The notes below the pieces were generated by a model. It saw nothing but the letters and a program-made list of their open reading frames with translations. It was not told where the DNA came from and did not search any database. Positions 1 to 5,292 of a stretch of 27,673 nt of DNA are shown piece after piece; position 1 is the first letter of the stretch; every line of letters begins with the position of its first letter. The DNA comes from a virus, in IMG/VR virus record IMGVR_UViG_3300030202_001845, positions 1 to 27,673 of that record; one strand, given 5' to 3'. Made by a program: the position numbers and the translations under genes.

Positions 1-36
1 CCTAATTTCGTTTGTTTCTGTCCATACTACTTTCAT
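1..36 (-). CDS. Small hypothetical protein, 5' end only
   Basis: Only the first 12 codons are present (MKVVWTETNEIR) before the left edge cuts the gene. The ATG at 36-34 shares its A with the TAA stop of the gene upstream (TAATG), the same coupling used by the rest of this small-gene operon. That is the main reason to call it. Nothing can be said about function. Confidence 0.5.
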   Translation of the reverse strand, partial: MKVVWTETNEIR

Positions 37-152
37 TACACCCCCCATATCCAAAAGACTATTGCTCGTATTGGAAAGTAACTGCCGATAGCTAGTATAA
101 CAAGGATCATACAACCCTCATTCGTTAGATAGCGCCCTTTCTTTTTTTTCAT
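36..152 (-). CDS. Tiny single-span membrane protein (38 aa)
   Basis: This is a 38-residue protein with a lysine-rich start (MKKKKGR) followed by a mostly hydrophobic stretch from about residue 15 to the end, including ILVILAIG and AIVFWIWGV. It would be a single-pass inner-membrane peptide with the basic end in the cytoplasm. Its ATG overlaps the TGA of the upstream gene (ATGA at 152-149), and its TAA overlaps the next ATG, so it sits in a translationally coupled chain. Phage peptides of this size and shape are often membrane-acting early proteins or holin-like, but no family was recognised and the function is unknown. Confidence 0.6.
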   Translation of the reverse strand: MKKKKGRYLTNEGCMILVILAIGSYFPIRAIVFWIWGV

Positions 153-352
153 TCTTGCCCCCTTTGTTTAGAATGAAGATAGTCGCCAAATAAATTGTTT
201 CCGATTTCGCTACACGTCTCAGCAAAACTATCACCGTACTGGTGGCAAAATTGCTCCCATTCGTCATCAGAGATATTGTCGCTTTCATCACACACATGTT
301 CTTTTTCCAAATATTGCCATAATGTGTTTTTTGGATTTATTTCTATTTTCAT
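149..352 (-). CDS. Small acidic hypothetical protein (67 aa)
   Basis: A 67-residue acidic protein rich in Asp and Glu (for example ESDNISDDEWEQF at about residues 23-35), with three cysteines that form no clear metal-binding pair. No membrane segment or known fold was recognised. Its start ATG (352-350) overlaps the TGA of the 51-residue gene upstream, and its stop overlaps the next start, so it is one link in a chain of coupled tiny genes. Acidic early phage proteins often bind host proteins or mimic DNA. For this one that is only a possibility. Confidence 0.65.
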   Translation of the reverse strand: MKIEINPKNTLWQYLEKEHVCDESDNISDDEWEQFCHQYGDSFAETCSEIGNNLFGDYLHSKQRGQE

Positions 353-504
353 TCTTCGCCCTCCTCAATAATTTCAACTATGTCGTCCTTATTAAATTCA
401 AGATCATCTTCTGACCCGTCTCTTTGTATAATAATTCTAGTGCTGTCCCACTCATCCTCGTAAATTACGACACCTTTAATATCCAAAATAAATTGTCTGT
501 TCAT
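349..504 (-). CDS. Small acidic hypothetical protein (51 aa)
   Basis: A 51-residue open frame running from ATG 504-502 to TGA 351-349. It begins MNRQFILDIKGVV and ends in an acidic tail (VEIIEEGEE). It shares ATGA overlaps with both neighbours, which is strong contextual evidence for a gene of this size. The alternating hydrophobic and charged pattern (FILDIKGVVIY, RIIIQRD) suggests a small beta-rich fold. No family was recognised. Confidence 0.65.
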   Translation of the reverse strand: MNRQFILDIKGVVIYEDEWDSTRIIIQRDGSEDDLEFNKDDIVEIIEEGEE

Positions 505-707
505 TGTAGCATTCCCCCTTCTCTAAGTTCAAAATTAAAAATGTTTTCTAACTCTTCTTTGTTGTAAAATATTTTTACAACATCATCATTTTTCAACTCA
601 TCTAGCGCCTCGTTCAACGTTAGTATTCGGTGAACAACATAGCTAACATAAGTATCTACTTTTTTTTCTGCTTCATCAAACAACATACTCTTTACCTTTC
701 CCATCAT
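501..707 (-). CDS. Small hypothetical protein (67-68 aa)
   Basis: About 68 residues, mainly amphipathic helix by eye, with no cysteines or membrane span. Two adjacent ATG codons (707 and 704) could start it. A GGTGA ribosome-binding sequence lies 4 nt before the first and 7 nt before the second, so the start at 704 (MGKVKS) is at least as good. It is separated from the gene upstream by about 50 nt, the largest gap in this operon, and its stop overlaps the next ATG. Function unknown. Confidence 0.65.
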   Translation of the reverse strand: MMGKVKSMLFDEAEKKVDTYVSYVVHRILTLNEALDELKNDDVVKIFYNKEELENIFNFELREGGMLQ

Positions 708-756
708 AAAATCACCATTAAGAATACAAGATCTAAAATTAAAATTACTGCGTCAA

Positions 757-1080
757 TCACGAGAACAGCCCTTCGTAAATCCAATCGTCTGGCAATTCTT
801 TGTCAAAATCTTTATCAGTAACTTTATCCATTTCAAAAACTTTTATGTCATCAAGGTAGTCTTTAAAGCCTTCATGTAGGCAATCATCTTTGTTTACCGT
901 TTCGCTAGGTACCGCTTCCTCCACTTCTTGCCTATATCCGCTTTTAATGTCCCACATTTTTTCTTTCGCTTGCTCCTCGCTGTCTGCCATGACAGTAAAA
1001 TATTCTTTGATAAATTCTGAATACTCTATCTTGTAAATTTTTTTACCAATATCTTTTTTTGTTATATAAAGTTTAGTCAT
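757..1080 (-). CDS. Hypothetical protein with DpnD/PcfM-like N-terminal pattern (107 aa)
   Basis: A 107-residue acidic protein. Residues 14-43 (IYKIEYSEFIKEYFTVMADSEEQAKEKM region, described not quoted in full) follow the pattern of small phage beta-strand/helix modules, in which a strand ending in V-A-D/E-S is followed by an E-E-A helix. The resemblance to DpnD/PcfM-type proteins is loose and does not assign a function. Its ATG overlaps the TAA of the 174-residue gene upstream (TAATG), so the two are co-translated. No catalytic motif was seen. Confidence 0.7.
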   Translation of the reverse strand: MTKLYITKKDIGKKIYKIEYSEFIKEYFTVMADSEEQAKEKMWDIKSGYRQEVEEAVPSETVNKDDCLHEGFKDYLDDIKVFEMDKVTDKDFDKELPDDWIYEGLFS

Positions 1081-1604
1081 TATGCTACCACCTTTAGTTC
1101 AATAGTTTCAGCAGATAGCATAAGAGTAATATCACTACCATTTGCTACACTAACTAACATAGATGAAGGCATCTCCACAAACTCGCCAAAGTCATCACCA
1201 CTTACTAAATAACTATCTTCCCAAACATTTTCGTTAGTGCTAGGGTCATAGCCCTCAGCATAAATAGTGAAACCTTCCGTGCTTGGAGTTTTCCCCTCAG
1301 CTAGTGAAAAAGCATTCATTAGATAAATACCTTCATCTTTCACAAGATAGATACCTTTTTTAGAAGTCGTCTCGTTCGTATAAGGTATGTTAAACTTTTT
1401 TTCTTTTAAAGTTTGTTGTGCTAACTTACGTAAGTTATCGTTGCTTTTAAATTTTAAAATGTTTGCTATCTTATCTGCTTCTTGTCTTGTAACTTCAGAG
1501 GCTTTCTTAATATTAATTTTTTCACCGCACTCTAAACATAAACAATCGTTGTTAATATAACCAATGTTTTTACTTTCACAATCATCACATTTATTATTAC
1601 TCAT
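1080..1604 (-). CDS. Zinc-ribbon plus DUF3085-like protein
   Basis: First gene of the leftward small-gene operon, 174 residues. The N-terminus holds two Cys pairs (CDDC at 6-9, CLEC at 23-26), a small zinc ribbon. The body contains GIYLVKDEGIYLMNA (about 84-98), IYAEGYDP (about 114-121) and a GDDFGEF segment (about 136-142). That arrangement resembles DUF3085, a family of unknown function in which a G-hydrophobic-V-x-D-x-G-V/I-Y-L-M motif is followed by YA-x-G and GGDD. The match is from memory, not a profile search. A strong GGGAGAAG ribosome-binding site precedes the ATG, and a TTGACT-18-TATGAT promoter lies just upstream. As the first gene it is probably the most expressed of the operon. 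Confidence 0.75.
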   Translation of the reverse strand: MSNNKCDDCESKNIGYINNDCLCLECGEKINIKKASEVTRQEADKIANILKFKSNDNLRKLAQQTLKEKKFNIPYTNETTSKKGIYLVKDEGIYLMNAFSLAEGKTPSTEGFTIYAEGYDPSTNENVWEDSYLVSGDDFGEFVEMPSSMLVSVANGSDITLMLSAETIELKVVA

Positions 1605-1631
1605 CTTCTCCCTCTCTATTTGTTATTTCGA

Positions 1632-1661
1632 ATCATAATCTGATTTTCGTCCCATAGTCAA
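1632..1661 (-). promoter_or_regulatory. Leftward promoter for the small-gene operon
   Basis: On the minus strand, TTGACT (1661-1656) and TATGAT (1637-1632) are separated by 18 nt. Both match sigma-70 hexamers at five of six positions. They lie about 30 nt before the start of the gene at 1604 and just upstream of its GGGAGAAG ribosome-binding site. The promoter faces the rightward one at 1692 back to back. Confidence 0.6.
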
Positions 1662-1691
1662 TAGCATTTTATAATTATTTTTAAAAAAAAT

Positions 1692-1721
1692 TTGACTTTA
1701 TACACACATACCACATATAGT
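1692..1721 (+). promoter_or_regulatory. Rightward promoter for the terminase small subunit
   Basis: TTGACT (1692-1697) and TATAGT (1716-1721) are separated by 18 nt, the same architecture as the divergent promoter at 1661. The TTG of the -35 box is in frame with the downstream gene and could be mistaken for its start codon. The promoter explanation is better, because an ATG lies in frame at 1746, about 18 nt after the expected transcription start. Confidence 0.55.
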
Positions 1722-1745
1722 GGTGTCAAACGAACAGCATACTAT

Positions 1746-2219
1746 ATGTCGAGACGCAAACATTTAACACCACAACAGATAAAATTCGTCAATTTACTGG
1801 TATATAATGAAGGACGCAAAACAGCTACTGAATGTGCTGTTGAAAGTGGCTATGCGAAAGATCGGTCTAGAAGTACGGCATCTGAGCTACAAAATCCAAA
1901 TTATTATCCTCTCGTTGTACAAGAAATCAACCGGCTTCGTTCTGAAATCAACGCAAAGTATCGAGTATCTTTAGAAACCCACATGCGAGACTTAGCAGAC
2001 ATCAAGCGCAGAGCTTTAGAAGACGGATCATATTCGGCTGCGGTTCAAGCGGAGGTAGCCAGAGGAAAAGCAGGCGGGCTATATGTAGAACAAAAAATTA
2101 TCAAGCATGGAAAAATAGATCAGCTTACACCAGACGAGGTGAAGCAAGAACTACAAAAGATAGCGGATTCTATTAAACCAAAAATTATTGACGCGAAGGT
2201 AGAAGAGATAAAACACTAG
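1746..2219 (+). CDS. terS: Probable terminase small subunit
   Basis: A 157-residue protein counted from ATG 1746 (MSRRKHLTPQQIKFV). The N-terminal third has the layout of the small-terminase helix-turn-helix: L-T-P-x-Q-x-K-F-V, then a stretch like ECAVESGYAKD, then a long helix with the Q-N-P-N-Y-Y-P-LV pattern. A helical middle likely drives ring assembly, and the Lys-rich C-terminus could contact the large subunit. The role would be recognition of phage DNA for packaging and recruitment of the ATPase/nuclease. The large terminase is not in this window. No clear Shine-Dalgarno sequence precedes the ATG, and the leader would be very short. It is a plus-strand gene among minus-strand genes, with its own promoter. 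Confidence 0.75.
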   Translation: MSRRKHLTPQQIKFVNLLVYNEGRKTATECAVESGYAKDRSRSTASELQNPNYYPLVVQEINRLRSEINAKYRVSLETHMRDLADIKRRALEDGSYSAAVQAEVARGKAGGLYVEQKIIKHGKIDQLTPDEVKQELQKIADSIKPKIIDAKVEEIKH

Positions 2220-2241
2220 TAGGCGCAGGCGCTACTCTTTT
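2218..2241. terminator. Possible terminator between convergent genes
   Basis: An imperfect hairpin (AGTA / TACT outer stem, one bulged G, GCG / CGC inner stem, loop CAGG) at 2218-2236 is followed by CTTTT on the plus strand. It sits at the stop codon of the small-terminase gene, exactly where the convergent minus-strand gene ends. The stem is short and bulged, so this is weak. Confidence 0.3.
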
Positions 2242-2666
2242 AAAGAAGCTTTTAAAAAATCTAACAACCACGGATTATCTCTAAACGCTCCCATTAACCA
2301 ATTAGCTATACTATTTATTGTGGTCTCTTCATTGTCTTCCTCTTTTAATGGCCCATTAGCTTGATTCAAAGAACTAGCGTAGGCAATGGCGTGCAAAATT
2401 TCATGAAGCACGGTATTACCGAGCTCTACTCCTTTAACTTCTTTTTGAAAGTTAATCTTTGATTCCCTAGAAAGAAACTCCCCATAACAATCTGCATTAT
2501 CTTTTAGAAAGGATGCGTCCACTGGAACCAATCTTATATCCCTCCATCCAATCTTCACTGTCGGGGGCAAGTCTGCAGTGGTAACCAACAATTGATCTAG
2601 CGTAGTCTTTGCCTCTTTGCGAATAGACTTCGATGTTTCCTTTTTCTTCTTCAAATTTTTCTTCAT
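2232..2666 (-). CDS. HExxH zinc metallopeptidase-like protein
   Basis: A 144-residue protein with VLHEILHAIAYA: the HExxH zinc site is at residues 88-92, with His88 and His92 as ligands and Glu89 as catalytic base. A Glu-rich segment about 20 residues later (DNEETTINSIANWL) could give the third ligand. The C-terminal FRDNPWLLDFL matches a common ending of small phage metallopeptidases related to ImmA/IrrE or SprT-type folds. Substrate unknown. Known relatives cut regulators or are structural remnants. The first 20 residues are almost all Lys, Arg or Ser/Thr and may not belong to the domain. The start has only a weak ribosome-binding site and overlaps another frame (2497-2766), so the true start could be further in. 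It converges on the terminase gene. Confidence 0.7.
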   Translation of the reverse strand: MKKNLKKKKETSKSIRKEAKTTLDQLLVTTADLPPTVKIGWRDIRLVPVDASFLKDNADCYGEFLSRESKINFQKEVKGVELGNTVLHEILHAIAYASSLNQANGPLKEEDNEETTINSIANWLMGAFRDNPWLLDFLKASLKE

Positions 2667-2766
2667 ACTTACTTTCGCAGTCGTTAGTTATGTAGTGGTC
2701 TTCGTGTATAGGTGAAGTCAAAGTAAACGCACCATACACATACCATATTGAAACAATATACTTCAT
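2497..2766 (-). CDS. Possible small protein overlapping the metallopeptidase gene
   Basis: An 89-residue open frame whose last 170 nt overlap the start of the metallopeptidase gene in another frame. The first 33 residues (MKYIVSIWYVYGAF..., IHEDHYITNDCES) read like a real protein, with aromatic strand-like segments. The part inside the overlap is less convincing. No good ribosome-binding site precedes ATG 2766. It could be a genuine overlapping gene, a short gene whose 3' end is fortuitous, or an old N-terminus now out of frame. Nothing identifies a function. Confidence 0.35.
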   Translation of the reverse strand: MKYIVSIWYVYGAFTLTSPIHEDHYITNDCESKYEEKFEEEKGNIEVYSQRGKDYARSIVGYHCRLAPDSEDWMEGYKIGSSGRILSKR

Positions 2767-2830
2767 AAAGAGTTTTTTTACTAAATTTACAAACGATAAA
2801 ATCCAAATACAGTCTCACGACGACAAGAAG

Positions 2831-2944
2831 ATTACCTCTAAGTATAAAAAATTACCTCCAAATTACCTCTAAATTACCTCTATTTTTATAGTTAACTTAT
2901 TGTTATATATAAACATTCTTAAAAAAGTTACCAAATTACCTCTA
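2831..2944 (+). repeat. Iteron-like array of ATTACCTCTA
   Basis: Five direct copies of a 10-bp unit ATTACCTC(T/C)A start at 2831, 2851, 2862, 2873 and 2935. The spacings are 20, 11, 11 and 62 nt, so the central copies sit one helical turn apart on the same DNA face. The segment 2767-2947 is otherwise AT-rich and gene-free. A sixth match in the opposite orientation (GAGGTAAT at 2995-3002) lies inside the next gene. A TATACT box (minus strand, 2846-2841) lies between copies one and two. Such arrays are usual for initiator binding at an origin or for cooperative repressor binding. Which applies here is not determined. Confidence 0.65.
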
Positions 2945-2947
2945 ATT

Positions 2948-3154
2948 TTATTTTTTTAGTTGCTTCAAAATATTTTTAGCAAAAAAACCCTTAGGAGGTA
3001 ATTTTTCTTTTAGGTGCCTTTTCGGTGTCCCTGTGCCGTCATTCATGTACGGTTTACATAGATCCCTGCAATATTTCTTGCCTTTCTGCCATTTATTGAC
3101 AGTAAAAGAACTCCCACATCCCAAACATATCCGTTGGCCCTTGTCCGTCGTCAC
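2948..3154 (-). CDS. Small basic zinc-finger protein (68 aa, GTG start)
   Basis: Starts at GTG 3154-3152, which overlaps the TGA of the preceding gene (GTGA), with AAGG four bases before it. Residues about 10-33 hold CLGC, then CRDLC, a compact four-Cys zinc site flanked by Lys and Arg. The C-terminal 25 residues are strongly basic (RHLKEKLPPKGFFAKN, KQLKK). This points to a nucleic-acid-binding protein, resembling the short Cys4 fingers of some HNH or DksA-like phage proteins but without a nuclease motif. Its coding sequence contains an inverted copy of the repeat found in the array just downstream, so it might bind there. That is a guess from position. Confidence 0.65.
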   Translation of the reverse strand: MTTDKGQRICLGCGSSFTVNKWQKGKKYCRDLCKPYMNDGTGTPKRHLKEKLPPKGFFAKNILKQLKK

Positions 3155-3291
3155 TTACCTTGTCCTATGTATCGTTTAAAATTACGTTTCTTATGTTTAT
3201 TCTTCGGCCGTGACCGGATACTCTGTCCAATGGAGGTACGTTTCTTGGGCCCCGGTTCATGCTGTGAATACGTTTTCGCTTTCTTTGCCAT
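3151..3291 (-). CDS. Very basic 46-residue protein
   Basis: A 46-residue frame from ATG 3291 to TGA 3153-3151: MAKKAKTYSQHEPGPKK, then a tail full of Lys and Arg (SRPKNKHKKRNFKRY). About 40% of residues are basic and there are no acidic clusters, so it probably binds DNA or RNA without sequence preference, or neutralises packaged DNA. The ATG directly follows the TAA of the 71-residue gene upstream, and the stop overlaps the GTG of the next gene, so three tiny genes are coupled. Similar short basic proteins recur in marine phage genomes, and their function is not established. Confidence 0.65.
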   Translation of the reverse strand: MAKKAKTYSQHEPGPKKRTSIGQSIRSRPKNKHKKRNFKRYIGQGK

Positions 3292-3507
3292 TTAAAGTTC
3301 CTGTATTACAATTATTAATCGATACTTTTCTTTTGCCCCAATAATACTATTAGGCACTAAATCTATTTTTCGTATGTCAAACGACGTATTGGGATTAGAA
3401 CCAAAACCCATGGGCACTGCTAAAGATACTCTGGCGTTTGCGCCTTCAGGACTTTCACAAAATTTTTCGAGTCGCGCCACCAGTTCTTTAGTCGTCCACT
3501 TTACCAT
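3292..3507 (-). CDS. Hypothetical protein (71 aa)
   Basis: A 71-residue protein with an N-terminal helix (WTTKELVARLEKF) and a beta-strand-like end (KYRLIIVIQEL). A GGAGGA ribosome-binding site lies 10 nt before the ATG. It follows the exonuclease gene with a 28-nt gap and ends exactly where the next ATG begins. Its opening resembles the short 'lysine/tryptophan, T-x-x-E-L-x-x-x-L' starts of other marine phage proteins, but no domain was recognised and no function can be given. Confidence 0.6.
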   Translation of the reverse strand: MVKWTTKELVARLEKFCESPEGANARVSLAVPMGFGSNPNTSFDIRKIDLVPNSIIGAKEKYRLIIVIQEL

Positions 3508-3535
3508 CCGTATTCATCCTCCGGGTTCATCGGGT

Positions 3536-4237
3536 TCATGCTACACCCTCATTAAAATATTTCTCGCAACGTTTCAGCCACTTGTATTTATAATCATCGA
3601 ACCGTTGACCGTCGATCGTGAACATTTGAAACTCGAGCCCTCTCGACGCCATAAGAATCACGCCCGCTTCCATCTTCGTCCCGAACAACGCGTCGTGCGC
3701 CATAGAATAAGCGGCCAGTTGCACAAAGTAATCTTCAATCCACTCAATCTTCTTTGGCTTGTTCGTCTGCTTGAAATCCATGATCGCCGGTTTGTCGTGC
3801 CACAGACCTACACAGTCTGCGGTACCACCGTAGAACGTTGGATAGTACATCGTTACTTCGGTTCCCCATATCTCGTTAATAAAAGGAAAAGCTTTCTCAA
3901 TAACAACTTTCGCCATCCGCTTGCCGATCACTCCTTCGTTGGTCTGATCGTCGTAGCCGACGCCTTTGATATGACACTCGAGGTACTTGTGCATGGCTGT
4001 GCCAACTGTTGCCGCTTGATTTTTAATTTTCTCTGCCGTCTCTTCGCCAACTCGATTGCGCCACGCCTGTAGACCTTTTTGGTCTGCTTCGTCTTTGGTT
4101 GCAGAAATAATTGTCGTAACAGACGGTAAAAATTTTCCCTCACCTTCATAGTGTCGCTTGCCATTGACTTTCTTGCGACGCACATCTTTGTAAGGGTAAC
4201 GTTCTGTAACTAGTGATTTAAGGTTTTGAATGCCCAT
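3536..4237 (-). CDS. PD-(D/E)XK exonuclease (MGME1/RecB-like)
   Basis: A 233-residue nuclease of the PD-(D/E)XK superfamily, like the phage exonucleases related to mitochondrial MGME1 and RecB/Cas4. The visible core runs in order: G-T-A-M-H (His83), Glu127 in WGTEVTM, Asp141 in FYGGTADCVG, the catalytic D-F-K (Asp154, Lys156) in AIMDFKQT, and Q-L-A-A-Y (about 173-177), the typical downstream Q-xxx-Y helix. It would degrade DNA from ends, processing replication or recombination intermediates or host DNA. No Fe-S cysteine cluster is visible. It lies downstream of the ribbon-helix-helix gene with a 20-nt overlap, so the two are coupled. Confidence 0.85.
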   Translation of the reverse strand: MGIQNLKSLVTERYPYKDVRRKKVNGKRHYEGEGKFLPSVTTIISATKDEADQKGLQAWRNRVGEETAEKIKNQAATVGTAMHKYLECHIKGVGYDDQTNEGVIGKRMAKVVIEKAFPFINEIWGTEVTMYYPTFYGGTADCVGLWHDKPAIMDFKQTNKPKKIEWIEDYFVQLAAYSMAHDALFGTKMEAGVILMASRGLEFQMFTIDGQRFDDYKYKWLKRCEKYFNEGVA

Positions 4238-4400
4238 TCAATCCTAATGCTTTTGCTTTCTGTGTTGCTAAATGCTCAATAGTTTTTGACAACGACATCT
4301 TTATACCAAGTTCTTTCGATAGAGCTTCTGCTATAGACTTCAGCTCGTGATACGCCTTTTTATTTACAGAGACAGAACTGTACTTGAGAATGTCCGGCAT
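4218..4400 (-). CDS. Probable ribbon-helix-helix protein (60 aa)
   Basis: 60 residues with the Arc/CopG pattern: a short strand (KYSSVSVNKKAYHEL), a first helix (AYHELKSIAEALSKELG), then MSLSKTIEHLATQK as the second helix. The S-V-x-V-x-K-x-A-Y-x-x-L opening is typical of ribbon-helix-helix repressors, which dimerise and place the strand in the DNA major groove. It has an AAAGGGAAAAG ribosome-binding site and overlaps the exonuclease start by 20 nt. A small DNA-binding regulator near divergent promoters (4626-4670) fits local autoregulation. The operator is not known. Confidence 0.6.
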   Translation of the reverse strand: MPDILKYSSVSVNKKAYHELKSIAEALSKELGIKMSLSKTIEHLATQKAKALGLNGHSKP

Positions 4401-4429
4401 TCTTTTCCCTTTCTTTATGTTATAAGCGA

Positions 4430-4618
4430 CTATACCATACTGGCATACTTTGGACCGACTTCTTGTTCTAAAGAAACTTCTAGTTCCTTTATCTTATCGC
4501 GCAACAGTTGGTTATGCTTCTTCAAAGCTTCGTTCTGGTGTCGCAATTTCAAGGCCTCGTTACCCATAGCGTACTGGTATGTAGCCACATCGTCTTCAAA
4601 AATCATGGAATCCTCCAT
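4430..4618 (-). CDS. Small coiled-coil protein (62 aa)
   Basis: 62 residues, of which about 20-52 form a clear heptad coiled coil (ALKLRHQNEALKKHNQLL, KIKELEVSLEQE). The first 19 residues are acidic and aromatic. It probably forms a dimer or trimer. It is the first gene on the leftward transcript from the divergent promoter at 4670 and sits before the ribbon-helix-helix protein. No enzymatic motif. Function unknown. Confidence 0.6.
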   Translation of the reverse strand: MEDSMIFEDDVATYQYAMGNEALKLRHQNEALKKHNQLLRDKIKELEVSLEQEVGPKYASMV

Positions 4619-4625
4619 AGTTTTA

Positions 4626-4654
4626 TTGTAATGTACTACTAGATATAGTATAAT
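4626..4654 (+). promoter_or_regulatory. Rightward promoter for the TSCPD gene
   Basis: TTGTAA (4626-4631), a 17-nt spacer, then a perfect TATAAT (4649-4654). It lies 32 nt before ATG 4686, which has an AAAGG ribosome-binding site. It overlaps the leftward promoter at 4670-4642, so the two transcripts would compete for polymerase. Confidence 0.6.
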
Positions 4655-4670
4655 CTGGTAAAATAGTCAA
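4642..4670 (-). promoter_or_regulatory. Leftward promoter for the coiled-coil/RHH/exonuclease genes
   Basis: On the minus strand, TTGACT (4670-4665), a 17-nt spacer, then TATATC (4647-4642). It reads into the coiled-coil gene at 4618. It uses the same TTGACT -35 box as the promoters at 1661 and 1692 and overlaps the opposing promoter. Confidence 0.5.
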
Positions 4671-4685
4671 CAAGAAAGGTATCGT

Positions 4686-4991
4686 ATGCGTCAAGAACCA
4701 CAAAATCGTCGGCCATGCTACAAAGAAACAATCAGAGACAGCAATGGCACCCCCTATTCACTAACCGTATCCTATCAAGATGAAAAAATAAAAGAGGTTT
4801 GGATTAATGGTGGAGGTAAATCGGGCACGGAACGCTTTGATATTCTTACAGAAATTGGACGTATCTTGTCTGTGGCATTACAAAATGGAACCCCCATGAA
4901 AGATCTTATGTCCTGCGCGACGTATCACACTGACGGTAGGCCGTCGACCATTGTTGGGATTATGTTTAAAAAGTTGAACGATCTTATATAG
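4686..4991 (+). CDS. Stand-alone TSCPD-domain protein (101 aa)
   Basis: 101 residues. The core VWINGGGKSGTERFDIL followed by GRILSVALQNGTPMKDL (about 38-75) follows the TSCPD domain, normally the C-terminal part of class II (B12-dependent) ribonucleotide reductases, where the pattern is hydrophobic-x-G-K-x-G, a short gap, then A-x-GR-hydrophobic-S-x-AL-x-x-G-x-P. Residues 84-100 (GRPSTIVGIMFKKLNDL) match the S-x-P-x-A/I segment that follows. No catalytic reductase domain is present, so this is a domain used alone. It could modulate a host or phage reductase or bind nucleotides. Both are inference. The gene has its own promoter and AAAGG site, lies opposite to its neighbours, and its 3' end overlaps the convergent zinc-ribbon gene by 8 nt. 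Confidence 0.7.
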   Translation: MRQEPQNRRPCYKETIRDSNGTPYSLTVSYQDEKIKEVWINGGGKSGTERFDILTEIGRILSVALQNGTPMKDLMSCATYHTDGRPSTIVGIMFKKLNDLI

Positions 4992-5292
4992 GTTCTTCAG
5001 AATCTAAGTCCGGGTCAAAGTCAGGTTCAAAATCAATGTCGAGTTCTAGTTCTTCACTCTCTTCGTTGTGGCCTAATCCAAGATCAGGATCAAAAGTAAA
5101 TACTATTTTATTGTGCGCAAGTTCTTGCGCCACTGCGATTGGAATATAAACAAGGCGCCCGTTACGATACTGTTTGAATCTATCTTTACATTGTCTACAA
5201 AAATAAATGTCATCTTTCATTGGCTTCATCAATGTTAGATTACGACAAGAAGGACAAACACAAAGACGAATAATTTTATTTTCTTCTGCCAC
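4984..5292 (-). CDS. Zinc-ribbon protein with acidic tail
   Basis: 102 residues starting at GTG 5292-5290, whose GTG overlaps the TAG of the polymerase gene (TAGTG). Two Cys pairs, CPSC (about 13-16) and CRQC (about 32-35), form a zinc ribbon like those in transcription factors and primases. The last 30 residues are almost all Asp, Glu and hydrophobic residues (ELELDIDFEPDFDPDLD), an acidic tail like those on ssDNA-binding proteins that recruit partners. Coupled directly behind DNA polymerase, it may be a replication accessory protein. That comes from position and tail only. Confidence 0.7.
   Translation of the reverse strand: MAEENKIIRLCVCPSCRNLTLMKPMKDDIYFCRQCKDRFKQYRNGRLVYIPIAVAQELAHNKIVFTFDPDLGLGHNEESEELELDIDFEPDFDPDLDSEEPI

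Noticed and set aside
1692-1745. TTG start for the terminase small subunit
   Set aside because: The TTG is part of a good -35 box and the conserved region starts at the in-frame ATG 1746.
2831-2944. CRISPR array or repeated ribosome-binding sites
   Set aside because: The 10-bp units are separated by no uniform spacers, and on the minus strand no start codon follows each AGAGG-like copy.
3374-4072. Long plus-strand open frame over the exonuclease gene
   Set aside because: It lies antisense to a gene with a clear nuclease core and has no ribosome-binding site or domain.
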